DNA of 64,000 nt from Saksenaea vasiformis B4078 (Eukaryota; Mucoromycota; Mucoromycetes; Mucorales; Saksenaeaceae): positions 62,001 to 126,000 of the forward strand of contig JNDT01001937.1 in assembly GCA_000697055.1 (NCBI GenBank), in the 5' to 3' direction. The position numbers and the translations under genes are program-made. This document shows positions 24,001 through 35,276 of this stretch, in pieces. The notes beneath the pieces are model-generated. The model was not told the origin of the DNA, did no database searches, and saw only the letters and a program-made list of their open reading frames with translations. The stretch's first letter is position 1, and every line of letters starts with the position of its first letter.

Positions 24001-24309
24001 TCCGTAAAGGGGGAATTCATTCTCATCCAATGTGATCCTGTAATCTTGCCTAACGTAAACCTCTGATAAACATCAGTGAAAAGCATCATGGAGAGCTCCA
24101 ATAGCAATAAGCCAAAGGAACGCATAATCTTGTTAAGAAATATGGATTACACGGCTCGAACACATCGGTTTAGGAGGATCATCACTCCAAAAATACCGAC
24201 CATGCGTATGCTATTCTTCCGGGATAGGAATGCTTCTTTTCATGCTATCCGAGGTTGCACACGATGCTAAATTGTTTTATTACTAAATATGCTTTGCGTG
24301 CTCAGTGAC
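21023..24309. other. Gene-poor region, about 3.3 kb
   Basis: It starts with the HMG-CoA synthase promoter (poly-T tract near 21133-21147). Beyond about 21.3 kb I see only short frames. On the minus strand at 22362-22084 a frame reads as basic, coiled-coil-like and could be remnant retroelement sequence, but no reverse-transcriptase motif is visible. Minus frames at 23278-23611 are likewise unrecognised. The A-T-rich, stop-riddled character suggests decayed mobile DNA. Confidence 0.4.
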
Positions 24310-25226
24310 TTACCAGTCATGGTCGGTTCCGGCTGATTGTCTTGCGCGATCCAGCGTTTCCACGGAAACAGCGCAAAAATCATCAGCCACAGCGGGATCA
24401 CGGTAAATAAACAGATCTTCGGTAGGATCGTAGCCAATAAGAACAATAAAATGCCCTATAATCCTAAATTCGTCAATATCCTTTTGCGAGACGGCTATTA
24501 CTTGCCAAGATAGTTATAGCCCCGTAACCTTTCTAGAAGTACGTCAAACTGCCCGCAGATTGATGTCCAGCAACCTCGTCGTTCCTGTGGATGTTTAGAT
24601 AATTTTCATCTTCTCTAGTTCTTACCTTGCACAACCGACATTGAAGTAGCTGCGCATTCACCAGCGTGATGATAGCAAACTTTTTGCAGAATAAAAACCT
24701 CTTGAAATCATCCATTGGTAGTATCCTATGCAAAGGGATTGGTACCAAAATTCTCACTTTTTTAATGCCGACAATTACATCCTCACAACATGGACTTCGC
24801 AGCTTTTCGCAATTGCAAACAACTTGTTTACCCGTTTCGCATCCTCGTCATAGTCGTCATGATAAAACTTGGTATCTTGATATTCTCTTCTGCTGCCAAA
24901 GTAACTTGTATAGTATGTAAAATCCTGTACGTAATTTCGAAGAAGAAACGCTAGATCGATGGTCCACACACTGTTAACTGCGCAACGCCGTGTCAATTCT
25001 TCTTGACTGCACTGTATGCCAAGGCCTTGGAGGGTCATGGCCACACAAGCGATTCCACAGTCCCAATGCGTTTTCTATTCTCCGATATAAGCTTCTTTGA
25101 CGCAGGAAGAGCTTGTTTGCTTGCCTGGATAAGGTGTGGAACACAGTGCTCACTGAACTGACCATAGTTTATGACCAAACTATCGGAATCCAACGAACTA
25201 GTGCTGCCTCCAAGCGATATCTTCAT
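24310..25226 (-). CDS. GUCD1-like (guanylyl cyclase domain-containing 1) protein
   Basis: Five minus-strand exons: 25226-25125, 25074-24779, 24725-24626, 24584-24502 and 24463-24310 (244 aa). It matches the GUCD1 family: VPHLIQKTHWDCGIACVAM (Cys near 40), SVWTIDLAFLLRN, FTYYTSYFG, DEDAKRVNKLF, LPMDDFKRFL, then GHFIVLIGYDPTEDLFIYRDP. The pattern Cys ... His ... Asp resembles papain/C39-like peptidase folds; despite the name, cyclase activity is not established for the family. Intron 1 (25075-25124) uses a GC donor (GCAAGC); the others are GT-AG. Phases close only with these junctions. The biological role is unknown. Confidence 0.85.
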
Positions 25227-26015
25227 GTCGTACTGTTGTCAACCCTTTTTGCCGTCTTTACCGTACACTGATCCGCTGATGGGAGTCAACAGAAATAAGA
25301 TGTCTTTTAAATAAAACCAATTTTCTCAAATGAGCACTGATGATTGACAGTGCAGAGCCGGTAAAGGAGAAACCACGAAATGAAGCAGCTGGTTTTGTCA
25401 GCGTTTCTCATACCCGGAACCCAGTGCGGGGATAATCATTAGTCCATCGGAATTCAAAATTTTCTATCGCAGGTGACATTGCGTTAGTTGCTTCTGATGA
25501 CCTTACAAGACAGCCAAGAAGCCTCTTCATGTTAACGTGTCTCTAGCCATACGAAATATTTCCATCTCAGTAGTAGGGAATTGCGCGCCGATTGTAAACC
25601 AAGGAACAAACATTCTTGCTTCATCATTGTTCACTATTTACTCCCTTTAGTTCCATGTTCACCCAAATCGTCCACTAGTGAACATACATATTATGGAACA
25701 AGTAGAACTATCGTTTTGAGATGAACTGGAAGAAGGTCCAGTTTTTATATATTTGCATAAATTTTGAGTTTGTCCACATACACTTTGAAGCTGAGTATTT
25801 GTACAATCGTTCCGCGATGGCTACTTTGATTGGCTACGCATACTACAGTATACCACAACTATTGCAACCGACTACATTGTACAAAATTCCGTCAACTTTA
25901 TCCAACTGAAGATTATAAAAGCTCTTGCTGTGATAGACAGAGCAAGAAGGGAGAACATGATAACTTGTTCAACTGAAGCGTCTGTTACCTGTAGCACATG
26001 TGCTGGTACCGATCT
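25227..26015. other. Intergenic, nothing recognised
   Basis: About 790 bp including the GUCD1-like promoter. Short open frames without motifs. Confidence 0.5.
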
Positions 26016-26483
26016 TCAAACGAATCCCTGGTACTTGTCTCTCAACATAAGTTTACGTCTTTCTCCAAGTGATTTGATTTGGTACTGGCACTTTCGATTT
26101 CGCCGAGATGCGTGACGAAATTGATCGTTATAGCATCCTTCTGGGACACAAGTAGGACAATATCTTGACACAACTACCTTTTCTATGGCTTCCCTACGTT
26201 GGCATTTGCCGCGGTTTCTCTCAGCCTTCCTTATGCTTTTCTCGAGTTTAGAAGCTTTCCGCTTTTCAATGCACCGTATGCATAATATTGGCGCGTTCGA
26301 CTTGGCGCAATCAAAAGTCCTTATATGCCGACGTTTAGCGGCTGCCAAGAGACTGCATGCCTGTTGCTTCCGTATGTTGACTAGGCGCTTCTCCTTTTTA
26401 CTCATAGCATCATGACGGTAAAACTGCCTCAGAGCCGCTTTTGCCTGGTGATATGCCGTGTAATATCTCCACACATACACCAT
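26016..26483 (-). CDS. Hypothetical basic, Cys-containing protein
   Basis: A single ATG-initiated open frame of 155 codons. It is very rich in Lys/Arg, with CxxC pairs (CIRC near residue 84, CPTC near 113) and a later Cys, so a zinc-binding or transposon-derived protein is possible. No family was recognised. It sits between decayed sequence and the dispersed repeat copy B, and could be a fragment of an old mobile element or a chance ORF. Confidence 0.25.
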   Translation of the reverse strand: MVYVWRYYTAYHQAKAALRQFYRHDAMSKKEKRLVNIRKQQACSLLAAAKRRHIRTFDCAKSNAPILCIRCIEKRKASKLEKSIRKAERNRGKCQRREAIEKVVVSRYCPTCVPEGCYNDQFRHASRRNRKCQYQIKSLGERRKLMLRDKYQGFV

Positions 26484-27791
26484 GCTTATCTGAGATATAT
26501 TCTATCGCTGTGTCAATATAGGAGACTCAATCTTCGATATACAACTACCGTTGTAGCTAGTAATTAGTTCTTGGCCTACTTTCTACCGAATGAAAGACAT
26601 TCTCCAGTCCCTTTGTACTCTATCAGGTTCTCTACGCAAGAAAACGCATGGTGTTCTCAGATGCTGTATTAACTATGAACATCAGTCGATGTGTTCGCCT
26701 TCTGAACAGAAAGATCAGAGTTTTTGTTTAACGGGCGATGCTTGCGTATGAATATCGAATAATTGCTTTTCGAAGGTGGCACTCTGACATGTCGAAAAAG
26801 TAGATCGCTTAAAATAAAGCTCTATCAGCTCACTGATTTATAACTGTTCTTCTTTGTTCTTTTTCTTGGTGTTTCATCACTTCCTGTCACGCTTCTAGTC
26901 CCCCACGTCAAACTGGTGCCGATGGGTGGAGCTGGCTGAGGGTTTGTGACCAAGTGACCTAAACAGCGCATCAAAAGGCATGAGTACTCCTGCGTGTATG
27001 GTACAACCCACTACGTACCGGCGATGCTTTAAAGAAACGGAACCCGAAGTAAAAAAAAAAAATATTCATGCATCACTTTGAATATTGTTCATTTTGCGCG
27101 TTCCGATTAGTGCATTGATAGTGTATAATCACGAACCAACGCAATATACCTTTGGTTCGATGGAAGAAGCATTTCCTTCTCTGTGCGAAAGCAGAACGCT
27201 CCTCAGCGCAAGATTGGTGTGGGCGCCAAGACAAAGCTTATTTCCTATAACAAATGCGTCAGAATATTTCTGCTGTCTCATGGGCCTCCATACATCAGCC
27301 TACAGTTGCGATGATCGTCTTCCTTGTTTCGCGAAAGTTCTAGAAAGAAAACATCGAACCTTCACATTTTGCTCTACCTAAACTTGATTTTCGATGAGGG
27401 CTGCCAACAGGAGGGTAAGGGTGGAAGCCTTCTATGCTGATGTTGGCCCTCCGGACAAAAAGCCAATTCAACGTTAAACAAATTAGCGTTATTGTGCTAT
27501 GTGTCGGCTCAAAGAACTGCAGGCATAGACTGCTAGCCGGTGATTGTTGACCAGCGGACTATGAATTCTCCGGAATAGACATGCATCGATGATCCACATG
27601 GCAACCATCGTCCAACTTCTCACGTCCTTCTCAATGACCTAAAATTATTGAATTCCGATCAGGCTGGCGTAGACTGCAAGTTATTTAATGCAGACTGTGC
27701 AACTTGGGGCGGGATGTGAAAAATGTCAGCACGACAGTCACGGTAAAGGACAACCACGCACCGTTTCCCTTAACAGCGATTTCAACCTACT
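26484..27791. other. Upstream region of the Btz-domain gene
   Basis: About 1.3 kb with no gene. It holds dispersed repeat copy B (listed separately) and the promoter of the 1127-aa gene. Confidence 0.5.
26890..27240 (+). repeat. Diverged dispersed repeat, copy B
   Basis: The same orientation and block order as 2735-3105, including the ACGTACCGG block, an A-run, the TTCCGATTAGTGCATTG block, and a following CCAACGCAATATACCTTTGG-like stretch. It lies about 550-900 bp upstream of the Btz gene start. Confidence 0.55.
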
Positions 27792-30700
27792 ATGTCAAAG
27801 CTGATAAAATCTCGTCGAAGAGCACACAATAGTGACGAAGAAGAAAGCTCTACTAGCGAAGTTGAAGAATATTCCACAGATCAATCTTTTAGCTCAGAGG
27901 ACGAGGATGACGACGAATATGACGAAGACGAGGAAGAAGAAGAAGAAGACGACGACGAAGACTCTGAGGATGCTGAGGAAGAAGAGAACGATGAAGATTT
28001 ACCTGCAACAGAGGAAGCACACGTGGATAATGTCAAACCGCGAGCGATAATGTCCAGGGCAGCAGCAGCAGAAGGAGAGCCTGTTGAGGTCATCGATTAC
28101 CAGAGTAAAACCAAACAACCTATCTATACCCCTTCTGCAGTAGCTGGCGAATCTCAAAGCCAAACGCCCAAAAAAGTAGAATCTAAAAGTCTTGAGTCAG
28201 AGCAGCGTGCGCCTGACGAATATAGATCTAAAAACGAAGAGACAAAGGGGCACGACCGAAAAGAGGAAGACACTGAAACTGTAGAGGGACCCGAAAAGGA
28301 GGGAGACGAAGAAGCAAAACAAAAACCAGGAAGTCAAGATCGGCGTATTGTGGAACAACGAGAGTACAGGCGGAAACTCGCCAGTGATCCAAGTTTTGTG
28401 CCGTATGTGGGCTTATTTTGGGGGCATGACGACCGATTCAGAGATGACGCTCTACGACCAACAGGAGATTCGCTTCACGCACCATTACGTAATCCCTCCT
28501 TTGCACCTCCAGAGCATCGACCAGGAGACAGGAGACGAATGAGTGGATTTGCGAACCGTGCGGAAGTAGACTATGACCTTTTAACAAGCCAAGAATGGTC
28601 CCATGATGGTTACCTTGAACTATTGCGTCTGGAAGAGGAAGAGGAAAAGCATAAACGTAAACGATTGGAACAACGAGATTTGAGGCGTGTGAAGGGTGAG
28701 CGGTTTGAAGGCAATAGAAATCGAAGAAACAACAGAAATCCTCCTTCTGTTCCTCCAGATGCCGGTGCCAATCGATGGCAGCAGTTCAGTAGTAAATCCA
28801 AGCCTACAGAGGAATGGCCAGCACTCCAGCAGCCTAAATCAAAAACGACGAAGAACGAAAGGAAAAAGGTTGTACATGGCAAACGAGACGAAGCCACGAA
28901 GCATAAAAAGCAAAGTCCACCGAAAACTGAAGAAGTTGGCTGGGGAACTCCAGAGAACAGCATTAATGAAAATGGTTGGGACACTGCGCAAAACGGTAAT
29001 GAACAACCAAATGGACCCAAGCCAGAAAACAAAGAAGAAGTTGCTGTGGGCGATGGATCTGAGCAGCATGGCTGGGGCAAAGCGAATGTTGAAACGATCT
29101 CTGATGGATGGGGAGTGACTCCTGCTCCTGATGGCGAAACGTCTGTGTCTAATATAAAGGAAGTCAACAATGATACACAGGATAATTGGAATGCTCCAGA
29201 GGCACCACCTGCTGTTGCTGCTACTGAAGATAATTGGGGTAGTGTGCCAAATGACACGAGCGGTAGCTGGTCAAAATCGTTTGAAGCGCCTCCTACAGCT
29301 GGCTGGGGTGCAGAAACAACGAACAACGATCGTTGGAGTGATAGCAAACGGGAGAGATCGTTGGATAGAAAGTCCCGTCAAACTACCCGATCCAGTGGTC
29401 AGCAGCCTCCTCATAGAACCAGGAAAGGTTATCTTTCAAAAAAGTCACAGCAGAAATATGGTGCAGATCTCAATAATGGTACGCTTGCGCATGGAGCATC
29501 TAGCATAACTGAAAGCAATATAGATAGTTTATCCAAGACTGCCACCCCAGCAGTTGATACTACTGCCGTAGAAAGCTCTATTACGACCGGGAATATTGCC
29601 TCAAATAATAACCAGGATCACGCCGCGTTGACTTGGGGAGCCAGTACGACTACAGAGGAACAAGTCTCTGCCAAAGATAATGTGGAGGATAATTGGGCAG
29701 CTAAGGCTACGTGGAACACTGACAAGATTGATGAAAAACAAGCTATCCAAGACACTTGGAAGACTGAAGATACATGGGGTGCTACCCCAGTGGATGAAAA
29801 ACCGGCTGTCGTGGACTCATGGAACGCTGAAGCTACGTGGATTACTGATAAAATCGATCAAAAGCAAGACACCAAGGAAGTAGCTGTTGACGGTTGGGGT
29901 GCACCAGTTCAGAATACCGCAGGCGCAGGTTGGTCGAATGCAGAGCCATGGACAGATACGAAGATGGATCAGCAAGACTCGTGGCGATCACCAGCTGTCA
30001 AGGAAACTAAAAAGCCTTCTTGGAGGAAAGAAAGTGGCGTCAATCGCGCTTCCAGTGCTTGGAGCCCATGGAATGAATCCAACTCAAAACAGAAACGAGG
30101 TCGAGGTTACTTATCACAAAAGAAGACCAAAGACGATCATCCCGAACCATTGCCAGTAGCTGAACAAGTTCAATCAAACAACGATGAGGTGCCAGTTAGC
30201 GAGGATGTGTTTACAAATGGACAACCATCATCATCCCAAGTCGATAAGCCTAAAATGGTTGAAGAGCAACCTACTGAACGTGAAGGACGGGATGAAGAGT
30301 CGGACGTCGAGATTATCTTGGAAGCTGAAGCGCAATCAAGCTGGGGAAGTAGCGAACAGATCCTAGGTATTCCTACACCACCTCCAGGGACTGAAAGGGA
30401 TTCCACGAAGGATGGCTGGGATAAATATGACGGTGACAAAGGCCAGCGCACAAAAGGCAAACGTCACGAGAAATTCAGGGATCGACCTACTGCTTCCTGG
30501 GATTCTGCAACCTCTACCCGTGCATCTGACAGGAGACAGAAAGGTAATGAAAAACCAGCTTCGGTAGGAAGTCCAACAGCCAGTGTCAATTCGGATCGTC
30601 ATGCGCGCCAAGCAATGCATCCCGGCGGTGCGTATCTTTACCAACAGCCCATGATGACCAATCCGAATGCTCCCAACGTCGCCTATATTCCTATGGCAAA

Positions 30701-31175
30701 TAATGGTACAACAGCAGTTCCTATGTACCCTATGCCTTTCCAGCCGATGCATATGCCTCCAATGACTAACAGTGGCACGTCAGAGGACGGTAGTCCATAC
30801 TATCAACCAGCATCAATCCCTTTCAACGGCACTGCCGGTCAGTCAGCAGGGTATGAAGCAAATGGCATGGTCTATTACGGCATGAATCCTTCCGCTGTAT
30901 ATCCGTATTATTATTACTCAGCCATGCCGATGCAGGGTTCTCCTGGGATGGTGATGCCACAGGGTATGATAAATCCTTACAGTAATTATATGGAGGAGGA
31001 GAATGATGAGGCAATTGATGGTTGGGGCTCAGAACCAGAAGACATTGTCAATGACAGTGGCTGGAAAGTGGATGAATCGCCATCAGGGGGACACGGTAAA
31101 AAGAAGGGGTCCACCAAGGCGATGAACTATAATGCACCTCACAATTATTACTCTTCATCCCCGTATCCTAGTTAG
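27792..31175 (+). CDS. Btz-domain (Barentsz/CASC3-like) protein with a Trp-repeat region
   Basis: Single exon, 1127 aa, ATG at 27792. Residues 16-75 are extremely acidic (Asp/Glu/Ser). Around 188-225 lies a Btz/SELOR-like block (EYRRKLASDPSFVPYVGLFW then GHDDRF), which in CASC3 contacts eIF4A3 and RNA in the exon junction complex. Residues about 385-860 contain some 25 Trp in small acidic/Gly contexts (GWG, NWG, TWG, SWR), and two more occur near the C-terminus. The part from about 985 is Met/Pro/Tyr/Asn-rich (PMYPMPFQPMHMPP). Gly-Trp repeats of this type can act as Argonaute hooks in other proteins. Expected role: cytoplasmic/nuclear mRNP factor. The absence of introns contrasts with its neighbours. 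Confidence 0.75.
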   Translation: MSKLIKSRRRAHNSDEEESSTSEVEEYSTDQSFSSEDEDDDEYDEDEEEEEEDDDEDSEDAEEEENDEDLPATEEAHVDNVKPRAIMSRAAAAEGEPVEVIDYQSKTKQPIYTPSAVAGESQSQTPKKVESKSLESEQRAPDEYRSKNEETKGHDRKEEDTETVEGPEKEGDEEAKQKPGSQDRRIVEQREYRRKLASDPSFVPYVGLFWGHDDRFRDDALRPTGDSLHAPLRNPSFAPPEHRPGDRRRMSGFANRAEVDYDLLTSQEWSHDGYLELLRLEEEEEKHKRKRLEQRDLRRVKGERFEGNRNRRNNRNPPSVPPDAGANRWQQFSSKSKPTEEWPALQQPKSKTTKNERKKVVHGKRDEATKHKKQSPPKTEEVGWGTPENSINENGWDTAQNGNEQPNGPKPENKEEVAVGDGSEQHGWGKANVETISDGWGVTPAPDGETSVSNIKEVNNDTQDNWNAPEAPPAVAATEDNWGSVPNDTSGSWSKSFEAPPTAGWGAETTNNDRWSDSKRERSLDRKSRQTTRSSGQQPPHRTRKGYLSKKSQQKYGADLNNGTLAHGASSITESNIDSLSKTATPAVDTTAVESSITTGNIASNNNQDHAALTWGASTTTEEQVSAKDNVEDNWAAKATWNTDKIDEKQAIQDTWKTEDTWGATPVDEKPAVVDSWNAEATWITDKIDQKQDTKEVAVDGWGAPVQNTAGAGWSNAEPWTDTKMDQQDSWRSPAVKETKKPSWRKESGVNRASSAWSPWNESNSKQKRGRGYLSQKKTKDDHPEPLPVAEQVQSNNDEVPVSEDVFTNGQPSSSQVDKPKMVEEQPTEREGRDEESDVEIILEAEAQSSWGSSEQILGIPTPPPGTERDSTKDGWDKYDGDKGQRTKGKRHEKFRDRPTASWDSATSTRASDRRQKGNEKPASVGSPTASVNSDRHARQAMHPGGAYLYQQPMMTNPNAPNVAYIPMANNGTTAVPMYPMPFQPMHMPPMTNSGTSEDGSPYYQPASIPFNGTAGQSAGYEANGMVYYGMNPSAVYPYYYYSAMPMQGSPGMVMPQGMINPYSNYMEEENDEAIDGWGSEPEDIVNDSGWKVDESPSGGHGKKKGSTKAMNYNAPHNYYSSSPYPS

Positions 31176-32232
31176 TTTGGTTGTTTATCGCTCGTTATCG
31201 TCATTTTTCTTTTACCCTTTCATCGTTTGTCGTGATCATAAAAGAATGTCATTAACATAGTTTACAGGTGTAAAGTTCTACGTTGGTGAAGGTTCTGACA
31301 TGGTATAATTTTAGTCATGCCGTTTGAAATCGATTCGATGGAACTGTGGCATCTGGGATTCTTTTACATTACTTAATCGAGTCTTGTGGAATGGCGAAAA
31401 CACAAAGGGTCAATGACGCAGGAACGTGACAGATCAGAAGGAACTTCGTGCTCTCCTTTTTTCCAATTTTTTAAGACTAGTTTGCGGATAGAGTTTATTG
31501 TGCCATTCTGGCAGCTCCGTTTAGACAACATGCACGCTCCTTCTGACATAGAAGAGTCATACAGCTGCTTGAAAGGTTGGCAATCTTCATCTGGTAACAC
31601 GACAAAGACATACCATCTCGGAGGTGCTTGCCTGTCCAATCAGTGCATACATTTAGTTGAATCCTCACGAGATCCTTTGTTTACTGCTTTCACCAGCTGC
31701 CACCCATAAGTCTTAAAAAGAAGAAAGCTGCGTCGGAACACTACTTGCAGAATACGTTCTCCACTCAGTCCCTCATGCATATTATTTCGGAGACAGCATA
31801 CTTTTTGGAAGCCATCATCTGCAAACATCTTTTCGTTGCATTCATCATTTGAACGGAATACTATCTATGTTGGAAGCACATGACAAGAAGGTGATTACTT
31901 CGTCGTGCGTGCGAATAGTCAAGTTTGTCAAGTAGCCAAGTCCGTGTACGCTTTGATTATCAATCTCGCATATTATTATTAGCAATTACTGCTAGCGAAC
32001 GTATTGTTTCAGTTATTGCCGTAAGCTTTTAAGTTTTGCATCACCCAAACGCCTTCCATCAGTTCTTTCATCCTCGTACATATATGCACATCTTCTTTTT
32101 TTCGATTTATTTTCTTTTTTAAAGGGCCAACATTCGTACAGAAATTATGCATTAGATGCGTGTTTTATCCATAAAACACAATACTTAAGAGATTGTTTAT
32201 TATAAAAAAGGAAAAAGATAGTATACAACGAT
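31176..32232. other. Convergent intergenic region, about 1 kb
   Basis: The 3' flanks of the Btz gene and the first chitin deacetylase. On the minus strand, 31828-31373 is open apart from one TGA (about 31637) but has no recognised motif. Confidence 0.4.
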
Positions 32233-33585
32233 CTAGTTCACGAACAAGGCAGTAGCAAGGAACATTCCTGCGATTGACAGGGATGCCTTCATTGATGATG
32301 CACCGTTCGTGACTTTGCCAGGATCTTGGCTCAGTTCTGGAGTAATCTTCGATGGCTCGGAAGTACCAGATGGTGAAACAGTCGCGCTTGTCTGAGCGGC
32401 AGCTGTAGTAGTGCTGTTAGCTGTCGGAGAGGCGGTAGGCTGCGCTGTGCTGTTCTTGTTTTCTGTAGGATAGACAAAGCTTTCTTCCCAGTAGGGCTGA
32501 GTGATGTTCATACAGGCGTGAGGCGTGACAACGTTGAATGTTTGTTGCATCTTTGGTAGCCACTTCTCGGCCATCTTGACAGTAGCGTTGTTCAATTCGT
32601 GCTCGAGGACAACGTGACCAGTCTTGTCATCAGTGCCGTTCTTGCGCGAGCTGATCCAGTCTTCAAAGTAGCCATCGACCTTGGCAGGTGGAAGGTTTCC
32701 TCCACCATCGCCGGGCATATCCCAGTCGTTGGTATCGCGATCCCAAAGGAAGGTTCGCATACCCATCTGCCAAGCAATGGCACGGACACGATCATCGACA
32801 TCGCCGTAAGGAGGTCTCCAGCACTTGGGCGTAATACCAAGGGTTTCCTTGATGGCACGGAGGGTCCAGTAGAATTCGGCAACAACCTTAATGTTGCTCT
32901 GTGTGGTCATTTGAGGATGCGACCAAGTATGGACACAAATAACATGTCCATCGTTCAGAGCGCGTCTGGCAGCAGCGGGATAGGTTACAATGTTGGAGCC
33001 GATGTAGAATAGAGTTGCTTTCTGATTGTGCTGCGCCAAGAAGTTGTAGAGCTCAGGCTCAGCCCACTTGTTCAGCTCCGCGTCGTCGTCGCTAGGGTTG
33101 TACGGGCCATCATCAAATGTCTGACCCCAGTCACCAACCTTGGGACATTCGTAGACGTCTTCTGGCAAATAGTCAACCTTGGGCTTGACGCAATTGGTGT
33201 CAGACCACCAGCAATAAGGGTCTTTGCCATCGTCATAACCACCGAAATCAATGTCACCATTAGACTTGTCCTTGTGTACTGCTGCTTTTGGCACCTTGGA
33301 CCAGTCAATTGCCTTCATAACAGCAGCAATTTCAGGATGGTCGGTTTTTGGTGATGCCCATGGTTCAGGATATTCTGACAGATTGAGCGTAGCTTTCGAT
33401 AGGGTCGATGAAATGACGGGTGGGTTGGTTGGATACGCGGTCACTACATCGGATGGTTTAGGGAAGTCAGGAAGCCAAGCAGGTGAAGAAACAGCCAGAA
33501 CGGAAGACGAGGTCGATGAGGGTGTTTGGGCCGACACAAATTGACCTGTGGCAAGGATCAATGCACTTAACAATTGCAAATGCAT
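32233..33585 (-). CDS. Chitin deacetylase, GPI-anchored type (paralogue 1, intron-less)
   Basis: Single exon, 450 aa, ATG at 33585 with a TATA-like TATATAAAT about 55 bp upstream. It removes acetyl groups from chitin to give chitosan at the cell surface (polysaccharide deacetylase, NodB fold, CE4). Signal peptide at residues 1-19. TFDDGP (156-161) carries the catalytic and metal Asp, HTWSH (219-223) gives the two metal His, RPPYGD is at 257-262, and LEHEL near 327-331 has the catalytic His. Several N-glycosylation sites are present. A Ser/Thr-rich stalk ends in a hydrophobic tail (ASLSIAGMFLATALFVN), indicating a GPI anchor. The mirror-image relatives at 42.7 and 48.0 kb share the architecture. 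Confidence 0.93.
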   Translation of the reverse strand: MHLQLLSALILATGQFVSAQTPSSTSSSVLAVSSPAWLPDFPKPSDVVTAYPTNPPVISSTLSKATLNLSEYPEPWASPKTDHPEIAAVMKAIDWSKVPKAAVHKDKSNGDIDFGGYDDGKDPYCWWSDTNCVKPKVDYLPEDVYECPKVGDWGQTFDDGPYNPSDDDAELNKWAEPELYNFLAQHNQKATLFYIGSNIVTYPAAARRALNDGHVICVHTWSHPQMTTQSNIKVVAEFYWTLRAIKETLGITPKCWRPPYGDVDDRVRAIAWQMGMRTFLWDRDTNDWDMPGDGGGNLPPAKVDGYFEDWISSRKNGTDDKTGHVVLEHELNNATVKMAEKWLPKMQQTFNVVTPHACMNITQPYWEESFVYPTENKNSTAQPTASPTANSTTTAAAQTSATVSPSGTSEPSKITPELSQDPGKVTNGASSMKASLSIAGMFLATALFVN

Positions 33586-35276
33586 CGTAAAAGTACAGAA
33601 AGGATAAACCAAGATTTTGTGATATCAGAAAAACATGATTTATATATGGAAAGACACTCGAAGGTCCACGGACCATCCATTAAATCTGTGGAACTCTATT
33701 TTCTGCGTGGGTACACATGGAGGAGTTTAGTAAACCAAAGTCCGCCTACTTGCGATAACGCGATGACAAACCAACAAACGGCTATTCATAAGGCCTTCGC
33801 CGACTCTCTCTCTCTTTCTCGCTCCACGTTTCCCCTGCATATTTTGCAGTAACCGAAAACAAAAAGTCGTTTTGCTTGCGTAATATAAAATAGCATCTAA
33901 AAATAAAACGGAACCTCCAATTTTACTTGTGTACTGATCGTGTTTTCTAATTTTCTATTTTAGGTCATTTTTTTAAAAAAAGGAACCCGCTTTTGGGAAA
34001 ATTTACTTCTACATGATGTAAGCTATGTGCTATTTGAATTCCGCTTGTATAATACAAGAAAAGCATAATAATAACAAAACTGTCAATACTCGGAAGGAAA
34101 TGATGAACTAACTATCACTGCGAAGCATATTGATCCAAGACATTAAGGAGTATAGTATGTGGATCAGATCAGCGCTCCAAAAAGAGACTCGGATAAACTT
34201 TAGCCAAAACGCCAAGAACTAGTCTTTTTCCAATTGTTTTTGTGGTGTCACAGCGACATGTGTGCTTCCATCCAGAATTTGAAGTTTACACTCTATCACC
34301 TGGAAACAACAAAATTGGTTCCTTTGAACGAAAGAGCAGAGCAATTGCAATAATAATCAATTGTTACCACTTGTACTGTTTTTCTGCAAGTATACGACGG
34401 CATTCCGGAGAAATAAACGGTGGTTTTTGTGTTTAAATCTCAGTTGTTTTGGGGATGGTGCCTCGGTGTCCACGGATAAGGAGATTGGTGCTTTTGTCGA
34501 ACAATTAACCCAGGACAACACGTGAGGCGTGCAAGCTGTGTAACTGAAGACATGCAAACAGCTTTTAGCTGATCCTTTTTGTAGTTAGCTATATTAACGG
34601 TACGTCGAGTTCGGGTGCTAGTCTTTGAAAGCAATTGCTAATAACTTCGGACACAGCCACGCAGAAATACATCCACGCAATCTGTGAAACAATAACCGAG
34701 CTGTCATCGTAGGTTCGTCGGGTCTCAGTTTCCCTTTCTTAGTATCTGTTTGTTTCCCGGCTCAAATGTATATTTATACCCTACAAACATATACATTATC
34801 AAAATAGTACATAGTATTTCACTCAACTGCTAGCAGCTCTTCATTTCCAAAGTTGTCGCGTAGTGTGTCTCTGTCTGCTACTTCATGGGCATTTTCTTAT
34901 AACGACATCGGAAGAATTGTTTATAACCGCAAGATATGTATATTACAAAGCATACCTATCCGCAAGGAGATATTCCTGGACCGCTGAGTTCGATGCCAGC
35001 ATTTCTGTTCAGCCAGACAAACAGATTCGGCATCCTAACGTTCCTTTTTTCTTTTTTTAATACAATATAGCGTAAAACTTTAACCGCGGTTGTGATATTA
35101 ATATCGATGCGACTTACCCGCGGAAATGAAGTTATAGTTAACTGTTTACATAACATAGTTAGGAAACTTACGTAAACAAGCCTACCATCTTCAAACGAAT
35201 TAGTCGTTCATGAACACGAGCTCACTACACTTCCAATCTGACAGTTTGATATCGTCTCAACAGCTTTGAAATTTCT
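33586..35276. other. Intergenic, about 1.7 kb
   Basis: The promoter of chitin deacetylase 1 (TATA-like at about 33641-33649), then AT-rich sequence with short frames only. Nothing was recognised. Confidence 0.5.

Noticed and set aside
27881..28093. Ser-rich antisense frame opposite the start of the Btz gene
   Set aside because: It is the mirror image of the Asp/Glu codon run on the other strand.
31373..31828. Minus-strand frame of about 150 codons with one TGA
   Set aside because: A tested GT-AG intron to remove the stop changes the frame, and no family is recognised.
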